Source of the DNA: Verrucomicrobiota bacterium
Lineage (GTDB): Bacteria > Verrucomicrobiota > Verrucomicrobiia > Palsa-1439
Direction: 5' to 3'
DNA length: 63,045 bases
Assembly (NCBI GenBank): GCA_003164675.1
Contig: PLTX01000025.1
Span: 1-63,045 of the forward strand
This document shows positions 17,803 to 26,813 of the stretch, one piece after another (the first letter of the stretch is position 1; each line of letters begins with the position of its first letter). The notes beneath the pieces were generated by a model. The model did no database searches, was not told the origin of the DNA, and saw only the letters and a list, made by a program, of their open reading frames with translations. The translations under genes and the position numbers were made by a program.

Positions 17803-20800
17803 TTAGAGACTTGCATGTGCGCAGTTAACCGGCTGCGTCAGTTCGGCGATTCGTTTCTCGACGGCGCGTCCAAACCGTTCAAAGCTCAGGTCCCGCTGGT
17901 ACCTCACTCGGGCATTTCGCCCCAGCTTCTCGACGAGGGCGCGGTCTTTCCAGAGCCGCGCCAACTCCCGGGCCATCGCGTCGGGGTCCTCCACAGGCAC
18001 GATCAGCCCGCTGACTTCGTGCTCCATGATCTCCGGAACGTGCCCGACGGCGGCGGAAATAATCGCCTTGCCGTAGGCCATGCCCTCTACCACGAACGTC
18101 GGCCCGGTTTCATCACGCGATGGGCAGACGACAATGTCGGCTGCCTCGATGTAGGCAAGCGACTCCTCATGAGACTTGACGCCCAGAAAGCGAACCTGGT
18201 TCCATCCCTGCGCCGCCCGCTGCAGTTCGGCAAAGAACTTATGGTCCAATACCCGCCCCAAAAGGTAAAACTCGCAACCTTCGGCAATCTCCGACGGCAG
18301 GGCCGCGATGGATTTGAGCAGCAAATCCTGTCCTTTTCGTGGTTCGATACTGCCGAGATGGACCACCATCAGCTTGCTTCTGTCTCTCTCGATCTTGGGA
18401 CGATGCGCCTCGGGCTCGGGAGGCCCTCCACAGTAGATCGTGAAGTGCACGTTGTCGCGGCGGAACCGCTGATACAATTGCCGGGTCTTGTCCGATGGGA
18501 ATCCCACCGCATCGGCCAATCCGAACGCGGCGGCAACGGAAGGATCTTCGTTCGCCCTCTGCAAACCGTACTGGGATTCGTGCACCAGCCACAGACACGG
18601 CTTCTGCATCGATTTGGCTGCTTGAACCACCTGTGCGCCAAGGATGGTGTTGGGCAGGATAAGATCGAAATTCTTCAACAGCGAGGTGAGTGACGCCGGT
18701 ATGCGAAGAATCAACGGATCGATCACCACCGGAATCCCGCGCTGTACGCAATATTCCAGCCGCGGCCCGCTTTCGGGAGAGACGAGCGTGACGAAGTACC
18801 CCACATTCCACAGATGAGCCGCCAGCCGACAGAACGCGATGGGAGCGCCGCTCATCGATAGATCATGCGTGACCAGGAGAATATCGCCGCGGGTCTTGTC
18901 CACGCCACAGCGGTTGACAGCCGTCATTCGATATTTCGTCGGCGAGTCCTTATAGAGCATGTCGCGCATGTTCTCGGTATAGTAGGGGTCGGTGCTTGTG
19001 TATCCCCCCCACCGCTTTAGCAGGTAAATATCCGCTTTATCCGGCGCAGATGGTTTCTGGTGAACCTTCCCCAACGAGGCGTGCCCAATGTGGCGCAATG
19101 TGGCAAAGGGCGTGTAGACGAGTAGAAACCCTTCCTCCCGAAGCTTGAATGAAAAATCGAGGTCGGAGTTCATGATCGGCGTGTTCTCGGCATCAAACCC
19201 ATCGACCTGCTCGAACACTTTCTTGGGGACGAGCATACAGGCGGCCGTCAGCGCCGATGTGTTGCGCATGGAAATGGCCATGTTGAAGTAGCCGGAAAAA
19301 TCCGCCGCCTCCTGGTGAAAGGCTGTTCCCGCCAGTCCCCGTACGCCCGTGACCAAGCCCGCATGCTGGATTTTCCCATTCGCGTAAAGCAGTTTGGGAC
19401 TGACGGCCCCCACTTCTGGCCGCTGAAACACTTCCAGCATGTTTCCCAGCCAATCACCTTCCAAGGGTTCGACATCATCGTTGAGGAACAAGAGATACTG
19501 ACCCGCCGCGACCGACGCACCCAGATTGCACTTGGCAGAGAAATTGAACGGGTGGTCAAACGGAACGAACCGAATCTTGGGTTGGTCGGCATAGCGGGGC
19601 TGCAATTGCCGGATCAGCGGAGAATTTGTCACGACCAAAACTTCAAAGTGCGCGTAGCCCGTCTGTCGGAGCAAGCGATCAAGGCACACGCTGATGTTGG
19701 CCTCCCGGTCGGTCGGAATGATGATCGACACAAGCGGACGGCCAAGGATCGCGTATTTAACGCGATTGGCAAACGGATATTCTAGCACCTCGGCGCCGTA
19801 ACCGCGCCGTTGCACCGAATGCGCCAGGGCCGCGAGGTTGCTCACACGCGCGTAGGGTTTGTCGCCCGCCGCCGCTGACCCGGGAATCGACCGCCAGTGA
19901 TAAAGAATCTTTTGGATGTGAGCGATGGCGCTTGTCCGTTCGACCACGCGCAGGGCCAGGTCATAATCCTGAGAAAAATCGTATTCCGAGCGAAAACCTC
20001 CCAGCTCGTCCACCAACTTCTTGCGGTACACTGTCAGATGGCCGGTGTACATGAAGGAAAACAGCAAGTCGGGACTCCAGTCCGGCTTGAAGAATGGCTC
20101 GTAGCGATTCCCCTCCCCGTCCACTTTGTCCTCGTCGCTGTAAATCATGTCCAGAAGGGGATTGGCATTGAGTGCCTTGACGACCTCGAACAGCGCGAAC
20201 GGCGCCAGCGTATCGTCGTGATCCAGGAGCGCAACAAACTCGCCCCTGGCCAGGCGCAAGGCCGCGTTCGTGTTGTTGGCAATGCCCTGATTGCGATCCA
20301 AAAACACCACGCGAACATGGCGATGGTCTTTTCCGAATTCCTTCAATATCTCTCTGACCCCGGGCTTGTCCGAGTTGCCATCCGCCAGACACAACTCCCA
20401 TTTGTCGTAGGTTTGAGCCAGCACAGACTGGATCGTCTCGCGCAGCACCTGCGGCGGAGTGTTATAGACTGCCGTGACAACGCTGATCAGCGGCCGATAG
20501 GAAAGCTCCCGGGCTTGCCGCCGCTGTTCCTCCAATTCCGCCGCGCTCGGCTCGGTCCCTGTCAGCACCGCCCGGGAAATTCCTCCCGGCAACACGGTTA
20601 TCTGACGTTTTCCAAACACTCGCCATCGGGCGCGCGCATCCAATGCTTCCAGCAGGATTTCGTGCTGACCAGGCCTGAGAGCAACCTCAACCTGAAATCC
20701 AGACAACTTCATTGCGTCCGGCGAAGCCTGGCCGGCATGAACCTCGGCGACATCCGGCCGTGAGAGCCCGCAAACCCCGCGGAAAGATTTCTTTCCGACC

Positions 20801-21216
20801 CGCGCCCGAATGGATTGCACTCTCTGGGCAGACCCGATCTCGAAACACCAACCCACCAGGGAAAATTCCGAATTGGCCACTCGTTGTCCGACCGGGGAAT
20901 CAACATAGTGCATGAACTTCGTAACCGGCCGGACCCGTCGTGCCACCGCGCGAAGAGTTCCCTGGTCGCGTCGTGCGCGATAGAGAAGATCACCCAACTC
21001 CTCGATTCGCCTGGCCCGGGCGCCATGCTCTCCCATCACAGTCTCCAGCCGCTTCTGCTGAGACTCCACTTCTGTCTTCAGTTCGCCGATCCGCGTCTCG
21101 TGCTCGGTCGCCCTGGCTGCCGCAGCTGCTGCATCCAGCGCCATCTTTTCGATCTGCGACTGTTGCGCAGAAGCTTTCGCCCGCGCTTGCTCCAGCTCTC
21201 GCGTCAACCCTTCCAC
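17803..21216 (-). CDS. Multidomain glycosyltransferase (coiled coil - beta domain - GT2 - GT2 - GT4), 3' part of a frameshifted gene
   Basis: A frame of 1137 codons. Residues 1-90 are coiled coil; about 105-205 is a beta-sandwich (SLVGWCFEIG, FQVEVALRPGQHEI) common in front of GT2 domains; about 242-460 is a GT2 domain (ISVVTAVYNTP; LLDHDDT); about 500-750 is a second GT2 (LVSIIIPTDREA; LFLNDDVEP); about 770-1130 is a GT4 domain (LLVTHDLSMSGAPIAF; HLGSIEPRKGQDLLL; PSRDETGPTFVVEGMAYGK). The start is artificial: the coiled coil continues into the upstream frame carrying a sulfotransferase, and one extra base near 21228 separates them. Restored, the protein would have about 1520 residues. It probably adds several sugars in sequence to an exported glycan. 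Confidence 0.88.
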   Translation of the reverse strand: MEGLTRELEQARAKASAQQSQIEKMALDAAAAAARATEHETRIGELKTEVESQQKRLETVMGEHGARARRIEELGDLLYRARRDQGTLRAVARRVRPVTKFMHYVDSPVGQRVANSEFSLVGWCFEIGSAQRVQSIRARVGKKSFRGVCGLSRPDVAEVHAGQASPDAMKLSGFQVEVALRPGQHEILLEALDARARWRVFGKRQITVLPGGISRAVLTGTEPSAAELEEQRRQARELSYRPLISVVTAVYNTPPQVLRETIQSVLAQTYDKWELCLADGNSDKPGVREILKEFGKDHRHVRVVFLDRNQGIANNTNAALRLARGEFVALLDHDDTLAPFALFEVVKALNANPLLDMIYSDEDKVDGEGNRYEPFFKPDWSPDLLFSFMYTGHLTVYRKKLVDELGGFRSEYDFSQDYDLALRVVERTSAIAHIQKILYHWRSIPGSAAAGDKPYARVSNLAALAHSVQRRGYGAEVLEYPFANRVKYAILGRPLVSIIIPTDREANISVCLDRLLRQTGYAHFEVLVVTNSPLIRQLQPRYADQPKIRFVPFDHPFNFSAKCNLGASVAAGQYLLFLNDDVEPLEGDWLGNMLEVFQRPEVGAVSPKLLYANGKIQHAGLVTGVRGLAGTAFHQEAADFSGYFNMAISMRNTSALTAACMLVPKKVFEQVDGFDAENTPIMNSDLDFSFKLREEGFLLVYTPFATLRHIGHASLGKVHQKPSAPDKADIYLLKRWGGYTSTDPYYTENMRDMLYKDSPTKYRMTAVNRCGVDKTRGDILLVTHDLSMSGAPIAFCRLAAHLWNVGYFVTLVSPESGPRLEYCVQRGIPVVIDPLILRIPASLTSLLKNFDLILPNTILGAQVVQAAKSMQKPCLWLVHESQYGLQRANEDPSVAAAFGLADAVGFPSDKTRQLYQRFRRDNVHFTIYCGGPPEPEAHRPKIERDRSKLMVVHLGSIEPRKGQDLLLKSIAALPSEIAEGCEFYLLGRVLDHKFFAELQRAAQGWNQVRFLGVKSHEESLAYIEAADIVVCPSRDETGPTFVVEGMAYGKAIISAAVGHVPEIMEHEVSGLIVPVEDPDAMARELARLWKDRALVEKLGRNARVRYQRDLSFERFGRAVEKRIAELTQPVNCAHASL

Positions 21217-22363
21217 ACGCGCATCGCTGATCGGCGATCAATGCGTCGATTTCCGTCTGTTGTGCGGACGCTTTCGCCCGTGCGTCCTCCAACTCTCGCG
21301 TCAACTCTCCCACGCGCGCATCGCGGTCCGCCATTAACGCGCGAACGGTGGATAACTCCTGCGTCAGCGCTTGCACCTGCGTCCCCCGCAAGGCAGCCTC
21401 CGCACGTGCCGCGTCCAACTCGCGGCCCAAGCCGTCAATGCGCACCCCACGAGCACCCAAATCGCCTTGCTGCTGCGACAGCCACGGGCCATAGAGTTGC
21501 TGCGCATTGTCCAGTTCCGCAGCGATGCAATCCAGCCTGTGCCGCAACTCGACGGAAGTCGCCCGGCACATCTGCTGCGATACGGTGAATACCCTGCGCG
21601 CCCAACCCGACACGATGGGGTCCAACGCCAGCGCATCCTCAGAGAAGCGGTGATGCCGACGTTCGGTGGACAAAAAGGCGTCAATCTCCGCTCCATGCGC
21701 CTGGATTTGCGCCGCCACATCCAGCCCAAGACGGCCGGTGGCCACGGAGATTGTCTGCCGCCAGTCAGCAAGCATCGCTTGGTACGAAACGATCGCGCGC
21801 GGGAAATCGCGGGTGTCATGTTCCGCGTCCAGCGTGTGCCGGAGCCAGAGAAGCAACGCCTTGGCCGCCGGGAACCCGTTGCGCTTGACCAGCGAGGCGG
21901 CGACTTCGAGCGGATTTCGCACGATCAGCAAAAAACGCGGTTCGGCACCGAACTCGTTGATGACAGAGACCCACAACGGCGCAAGGCGGCACATGCGCGG
22001 GTCCTTGACGACAAAGAGCTTCGCGCCGTTAAAGTCCCTTCGGAGTACGGTGAGTATCTGTGCCTTGGCCGTCTCGGCTGGCGGCGTTTTGACCCAGCCA
22101 TCGGGCATCCGGCGGTGATCGTCCCACGTCGAGCCCAACGCACGGAACAGGTTGTCGTGAATGCCCTGGATCTCGCGTTGTTCCCAAAACCCGGCCTCGT
22201 TATCGGGTGCCGCAGGTAGAAGATTGTCCCCGAGTTGTGCGCCGAGCAGGTTGCAGGCGCGGGCCAGAGCCGACGTGCCGCTGCGGTGCATACCAAGCAC
22301 CAATAACGCCGTCGCATGTGTGCGCTGCGTTGCTGGGTTCGCGAGTGTTTGAAGTTGCTCCAT
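20990..22363 (-). CDS. Sulfotransferase-domain protein with coiled coil, 5' part of a frameshifted gene
   Basis: Residues about 15-260 form a PAPS-dependent sulfotransferase. LVLGMHRSGTSALARACNLL is the 5'-phosphosulfate loop, and KLFVVKDPRMCRLAPLW and FLLIVRNPLEVAASL form the 3'-phosphate site. Residues about 290-375 are heptad-like helices with an internal repeat (ADRDARVGELTRELEDARAKA). After IDALIADQ the frame turns into Cys/Arg/Gly-rich nonsense (RCACGRVDARAGAS), while the neighbouring frame carries on with DARVEGLTRELEQARAKA. The reading frame therefore breaks at about 21228, and the last 75 or so residues of this call are not genuine. The start is the ATG at 22363, divergent from the GT2 gene. 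Confidence 0.85.
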   Translation of the reverse strand: MEQLQTLANPATQRTHATALLVLGMHRSGTSALARACNLLGAQLGDNLLPAAPDNEAGFWEQREIQGIHDNLFRALGSTWDDHRRMPDGWVKTPPAETAKAQILTVLRRDFNGAKLFVVKDPRMCRLAPLWVSVINEFGAEPRFLLIVRNPLEVAASLVKRNGFPAAKALLLWLRHTLDAEHDTRDFPRAIVSYQAMLADWRQTISVATGRLGLDVAAQIQAHGAEIDAFLSTERRHHRFSEDALALDPIVSGWARRVFTVSQQMCRATSVELRHRLDCIAAELDNAQQLYGPWLSQQQGDLGARGVRIDGLGRELDAARAEAALRGTQVQALTQELSTVRALMADRDARVGELTRELEDARAKASAQQTEIDALIADQRCACGRVDARAGASAGESFCATVADRKDGAGCSSCGSQGDRARDADRRTEDRSGVSAEAAGDCDGRAWRPGQANRGVG

Positions 22364-22418
22364 AGACGAGCGACCGTTTCTCCTTGCTACGCCGGGGCTG
22401 GATTGTTACCAACAGCCC

Positions 22419-23345
22419 GTGCCTTTGCAAGAGCAAAACATCGTTTCTGCGGCACACGATCGGGTCTGGATGAGCGCCGCTCGCCCCCACCCGCACATCT
22501 CCTTCATCATCCCGGTCTTCAATGGGTTGCGACTTACGAAAGCTTGTCTGGATAGCCTCCGCCAGACGACCGACCTTTCCGCAGGCGAAGTGATCATCGT
22601 CGACGACTTGAGTACCGACGGGACGCGCGAGTATCTCGCCGCATTGCCAGCGCCGCCGTTCCGCATCATTCTGAATGAGGCCAAACACAGCTACGCCGCA
22701 AACAACAACGCCGCCGCCGCTGCCGCCAGCGGTGAGTTTCTCTGTTTGCTGAATAATGACACCGTGCTTTCGCCCGGTTGGCTTGAAGCTTTGCTCCGCG
22801 CATTCCACCGATTCCCCAACGCCGGTCTCGTCGGCAACGTCCAGCGCAACCCGCGCACGGGCTGCTACGATCACATGGGCATAATTTTCGCGGACGATGG
22901 AACGCCCCTGCACTTCGGCTGGGACTTTCGATTCCGGCCGTTCCGGGGATACACACGGTGGAGAGCCGTAACCGCCGCCTGCTGTCTCATCAGACGAAAG
23001 GTGTTTCTCGATGCAGGAGGGTTCGACGAGCAATACATCAACGGCGGTGAGGATGTGGACCTGTGTTTGCGGCTCGGCCAGGGGGGGTACCAACACTATG
23101 TCGCCAACCAGAGCGTCATCGACCATTACGTCAGTTCCTCCGAGGGCCGGCACGCGTTCACACCGCAGAACACGGAACGACTGCTGCAACAATGGAAGTC
23201 TCGCGTGCAAGGAACTCGGACGAATCATGACCGCCGTCTGCTCGCGCTCAACTACCTGCTGAGCCACATCTCGGAACCGTGGCGCTACCGGCGAAAGCTC
23301 CGGAAGGCGCTTTTCCGGTTGACCCTGCCACAACTAACAGGTTGA
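22419..23345 (+). CDS. Family 2 glycosyltransferase
   Basis: A GT2 enzyme of about 300 residues with GT-A fold. ISFIIPVFNGLRLTKACLDSL opens the nucleotide-sugar domain, EVIIVDDLSTDGTREYL follows, CLLNNDTVLSPGWLEALL carries the metal-binding DxD equivalent, and CCLIRRKVFLDAGGFDEQYINGGEDVDLCLRL holds the ED base motif. It resembles rhamnosyltransferases of O-antigen assembly. The GTG at 22419 is the longest start; the ATG at 22470 (MSAARPHPH) is equally possible, and neither has a clear ribosome site. It is divergent from the sulfotransferase gene with 55 bases between them. Confidence 0.88.
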   Translation: MPLQEQNIVSAAHDRVWMSAARPHPHISFIIPVFNGLRLTKACLDSLRQTTDLSAGEVIIVDDLSTDGTREYLAALPAPPFRIILNEAKHSYAANNNAAAAAASGEFLCLLNNDTVLSPGWLEALLRAFHRFPNAGLVGNVQRNPRTGCYDHMGIIFADDGTPLHFGWDFRFRPFRGYTRWRAVTAACCLIRRKVFLDAGGFDEQYINGGEDVDLCLRLGQGGYQHYVANQSVIDHYVSSSEGRHAFTPQNTERLLQQWKSRVQGTRTNHDRRLLALNYLLSHISEPWRYRRKLRKALFRLTLPQLTG

Positions 23346-23414
23346 AGGCCGCGTTACTTCCCGCTCGGCAAGGGTCGTCTTGCCACACGCTTGTGCCAGC
23401 CCCTATAATCAATC

Positions 23415-24596
23415 GTGTTCTACTTGGATGTCTCCAGTTCCTGTAAATCGCCGCTGAACACCGGTGTCCAGCGAATGGTGCGCGGCATTTTCGCCGGCCT
23501 CAACCGCCGCACGGAGGTCACGCCGCTACTGTGGAGTCACAAGTTCAACTCCTACTGCCGTCTCTCACCGCGTGAACTTCAGTTCCTGATCAAACCTTTC
23601 GCCCGCCACCGAACCCCGAGCGCCAAACCCGAACGGCTCGTGATCCGGTTCCCCTGGTCCAAGACCGTACGCCATCTTCGCAATCGAAGGCGCCGCTTTG
23701 CACTGGAAGCCGCTGCGAGGGCCGATGACCTGTTACTCGTACCGGAGATTTTCCGTGACAATCGGATTGAACGATTCGCCAACCCGGCCACAAGGTTTCC
23801 CGGCCGAAGTTATGCCGTCTTTCACGACGCGATCGCGTTGCGATTGCCGGAGTTGACAGCGCAGGACCATCAACCCAATTTTTCCAGCTATGTTCGCGCG
23901 CTGGCGAACTTCGACAAGGTCATTTGCGTCTCGAAAGAAGTCGAAGCCGACCTGCACTTCTACTGGAATTCCTCGGGCGCCACCAACAGACCGACCGCCG
24001 TACTCGGTTGGCCCACCGATTTCGGGGAACCGCGCCCCACGGCTTCGCCCAATTTCGGCGCCAAACAGATTCTGTGCGTCGCCACACTGGAGCGCCGCAA
24101 GAACCATCTCAAGTTGTTGGACGCAACGGAAAAACTTTGGTCGGAAGGGCTGAACTTCCGGTTATTCCTCGTCGGCCGCATGACCGCTGACTGGGGCGCG
24201 ACCGTCCTTTCCCAAGTGGATCGTCTGGTGAAGCGCGGTCGTCCGTTGAAATGGCTGCGCCACGTCAACGATCACGCTCTTCATCAGGCGTATCGTGATT
24301 GCTCGTTTACGGTGTATCCATCGCTCCGTGAAGGCTTCGGTCTGCCGATTCTCGAAAGCCTGTGGCACGGGCGACCCTGCGTTTGCGGCGCCAACGGGGC
24401 CCTTGGAGAGGTCTCGGCCGGCGGCGGTTGCCTGACCGTGGCCTGTGCCGACACGGAATCGTTGGCCGATGGGATGCGCCAATTGCTTGCGAATGCCGGA
24501 TTGTACGATCATCTGTTCGCCGAAGCCTGCCGCCGCAGCTTCCGCTCCTGGGACGATTACACGAATGACCTGCTCCGCGAAATTGGCGTTGCCTGA
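23415..24596 (+). CDS. Family 4 glycosyltransferase
   Basis: A 393-residue GT-B enzyme. The N-terminal domain starts FYLDVSSSCKSPLNTGVQRMVRG, a form seen in mannosyltransferases of the WbdB/RfaG-like kind. The C-terminal domain has LCVATLERRKNHLKLLDA (donor phosphate loop), FTVYPSLREGFGLPILESLWHGRPC (the EGFGLPxxE motif, about residues 302-316) and GALGEVSAGG. It starts with GTG at 23415. The stop lies inside the next gene (32-base overlap), so the two are cotranslated. A role in extending the surface glycan is inferred from the neighbours. Confidence 0.9.
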   Translation: MFYLDVSSSCKSPLNTGVQRMVRGIFAGLNRRTEVTPLLWSHKFNSYCRLSPRELQFLIKPFARHRTPSAKPERLVIRFPWSKTVRHLRNRRRRFALEAAARADDLLLVPEIFRDNRIERFANPATRFPGRSYAVFHDAIALRLPELTAQDHQPNFSSYVRALANFDKVICVSKEVEADLHFYWNSSGATNRPTAVLGWPTDFGEPRPTASPNFGAKQILCVATLERRKNHLKLLDATEKLWSEGLNFRLFLVGRMTADWGATVLSQVDRLVKRGRPLKWLRHVNDHALHQAYRDCSFTVYPSLREGFGLPILESLWHGRPCVCGANGALGEVSAGGGCLTVACADTESLADGMRQLLANAGLYDHLFAEACRRSFRSWDDYTNDLLREIGVA

Positions 24597-25602
24597 CGCG
24601 CCACGGCTGCTCATTGTCCGTCCCGACCGCGTCGGCGACGTGATCATTTCCACCTCGTGCATCACGCCCATTCGCCAATTCTTCCCGCGCAGTGCGCTGT
24701 ACTTCTATGCGGCGGAACGAATGCGCCCCTTGTTGGATGACCACCCGGGCCTCGACGGCTTTCTTTCCAATCCATCGCAAATTGGGCCACTCAAGCTCGA
24801 CGCAGTTATCCATCTCCATCCCGATAGCGCGTGCTATCGGGGCGCGCGCGACGCCAACGTGCCGGTTCGGATCGGATACCAGCAGCGGTTCCTGACCCGG
24901 TATCTCACGCATTCGCTGCCCGACCATCGTTCCGAAGGCATCAAACACGAAGCGGCGTATAACTTCGATCTCTTGCAACTCGTCGGCTTGCCGCTGCCGG
25001 AGCATTTCACCCCCAACGTGCAACTTCCCGAGTCCGCGCGCGACTCGCTCCGCGCCAAAATGCCGTGGCCATTGGAGTCAACACCGTTTGCGGTGTTGAA
25101 TTCATCGGCCCATTCACCGATTGCCCGTTGGCCGGCTGAATACTTTCAGCGTGTCGCGGACTGGTTGGACAAGGAATTGAATCTCAAACCCGTGTTCGTG
25201 GGAGCCGACGCAACCGATTCCCTGATCGGCGCGGGAGCGCACCATCTCAATCTGGCCGGCCAGACGAATCTCGCTGAACTGGGCTGGCTGCTGAAGCACG
25301 CACGAGTGTCGATCACGCGCGACACGGGGCCGAGCCATCTTGCCGCTGCGGTGGGCTGTCCCGTGGTCATTATTTTCGGGCGAACCGCGCCGCTGTACGG
25401 CCCCACACGCTGGCGGCCATTGACGGAGAACGCGATCATCGTTACAAAACCCATTCATCGAGAACACTGGGAATCCCGAGACCGCCATTGGCAGCGCTCG
25501 TTCGCGGCGATCACCGTGGAGGAAGTGATGGCCGCCGTGCGGCAAATTCTGGCATCAACGGATGGACTTCGCGAGCGCCCACAAGATCAAGTGAGCCAGT
25601 AG
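24565..25602 (+). CDS. Family 9 glycosyltransferase (heptosyltransferase-like)
   Basis: A 345-residue GT9 enzyme. RLLIVRPDRVGDVIISTSCITPIRQFFP is the N-terminal signature of ADP-heptose:LPS heptosyltransferases; VLNSSAHSPIARWPAEYFQRV, NLAGQTNLAELGWLLKHARVSITRDTGPSHLAAAVGCPVV and IFGRTAPLYGPTRW make the donor site with the D-TGP-H motif. The start at the ATG at 24565 overlaps the upstream GT4 gene by 32 bases. It probably acts on LPS core or a related oligosaccharide; waaA at 39-40 kb supports LPS. The 3' end overlaps by 16 bases the convergent membrane-protein gene. Confidence 0.92.
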   Translation: MTCSAKLALPDAPRLLIVRPDRVGDVIISTSCITPIRQFFPRSALYFYAAERMRPLLDDHPGLDGFLSNPSQIGPLKLDAVIHLHPDSACYRGARDANVPVRIGYQQRFLTRYLTHSLPDHRSEGIKHEAAYNFDLLQLVGLPLPEHFTPNVQLPESARDSLRAKMPWPLESTPFAVLNSSAHSPIARWPAEYFQRVADWLDKELNLKPVFVGADATDSLIGAGAHHLNLAGQTNLAELGWLLKHARVSITRDTGPSHLAAAVGCPVVIIFGRTAPLYGPTRWRPLTENAIIVTKPIHREHWESRDRHWQRSFAAITVEEVMAAVRQILASTDGLRERPQDQVSQ

Positions 25603-26714
25603 CCATTGACGAAGAGAATGGTCGACATCACCTGCAGGCCTCCAAACACCGCGAACAGCGGTGCCGCCAAACTCGGCCATTTCTTCGTCATCTGCGCAAG
25701 GACGAAATAGAACGGAAACAACACCGATAGGTACCGCGGAAGCGATTCCAGGCGACTGCTGGAAAGACAAATCGTGGTGAACATGGCCAGAACCAGGAGA
25801 TAGGTGGGACGCAGCCGCCACCGAATCGCCAGAAGAAACAACGCGACCGCCACGATGGCCCAACTGATAAACCAAATCGTGTAAGGCGGATCGTAACGAT
25901 GAAGATGAAAGAACGGCACCCAGGGCCACACCAGTTGTCTTCCCCAGACCGCCTCGGCCTTCAGAAACGCCAACGGCTCACCAAACGCCCAGTTCAGATA
26001 CCCCACGTACGTCAAGAAACCCAAAGCCGGTGCAGCGAAACACAGTAACGCCCGCCAGACGCCGGCCCTGCGCCAGGTTGGGTCATGACGGTTCTGGAGA
26101 AAATATTCGCACGCCAGGGGAACCACGAGCAGTAGTCCCACAACCCGACAGAGGGCGGCGGCGTATGCGCACACGCCGGCCAGCAGCCAGTGTTGCGTTC
26201 GCGCAAAGTACAACGTGCTGACCAGGCACAGCAGGTACAGCGATTCCGTGTAGATGGAGGAGTAGAACACCGTCATCGGGTTGAATAGCAGAAACTGCAC
26301 GACATGTTTGGCGCAAGACCCGTCCCGCATCTCGATGGCGGTCAGCTTCCAGAGCAACACAATGCTGAAGAACAAGCTGGCGTTGGAGATCAGGTAACCA
26401 ACGATCCGGCCATCGATCGCGCCGCCGAGTGAAAACAATCCCAACAGGACCGGGTACAGTGGAAAGAACACGACACTACATTCTTTCCCGGGTACATACG
26501 TGTAGCCGCGGTGCGCGATGTCCAGATACCACCCGGCATCCCACTGTTTGAACCAGTCGAGAATCGAACCCGGCTCAGTGTAGAAGTTCCCCTTCTTGAA
26601 CATCAGCACACTCAGACCAGCCACCGCGACGAGAAACAGCCGCGACAGGAAGAAGTTGACCACTAGAAACGACCACGGCGGACGCGATGTCTGGGCAGCG
26701 GTGTTATCAATCAT
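25587..26714 (-). CDS. PIG-V-like membrane mannosyltransferase (GT-C fold)
   Basis: A 375-residue, roughly ten-helix protein. The first external loop holds WFKQWDAGWYLDIAHRGYTY with an acidic catalytic candidate, followed by VVFFPLYPVLLG, LFNPMTVFYSSIYTESLYLL and ALCRVVGLLLVVPL. These motifs match the PIG-V/GPI mannosyltransferase 2 family, whose bacterial members use polyprenyl-phosphate sugars on the periplasmic side. The ATG at 26714 starts just before the first helix. A DPM1-like donor synthase is encoded at 50.7 kb, a plausible source of lipid-linked sugar although far away. Confidence 0.82.
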   Translation of the reverse strand: MIDNTAAQTSRPPWSFLVVNFFLSRLFLVAVAGLSVLMFKKGNFYTEPGSILDWFKQWDAGWYLDIAHRGYTYVPGKECSVVFFPLYPVLLGLFSLGGAIDGRIVGYLISNASLFFSIVLLWKLTAIEMRDGSCAKHVVQFLLFNPMTVFYSSIYTESLYLLCLVSTLYFARTQHWLLAGVCAYAAALCRVVGLLLVVPLACEYFLQNRHDPTWRRAGVWRALLCFAAPALGFLTYVGYLNWAFGEPLAFLKAEAVWGRQLVWPWVPFFHLHRYDPPYTIWFISWAIVAVALFLLAIRWRLRPTYLLVLAMFTTICLSSSRLESLPRYLSVLFPFYFVLAQMTKKWPSLAAPLFAVFGGLQVMSTILFVNGYWLT

Positions 26715-26813
26715 TCACGAAACCTGTATCGCTGAGTCTACCTGTCTGTTCAGGGGAACGTCAACACGCGGCATGCCGGAGCGCGCCCCACCCCGGTGAA
26801 GGTTGATGGCGCA

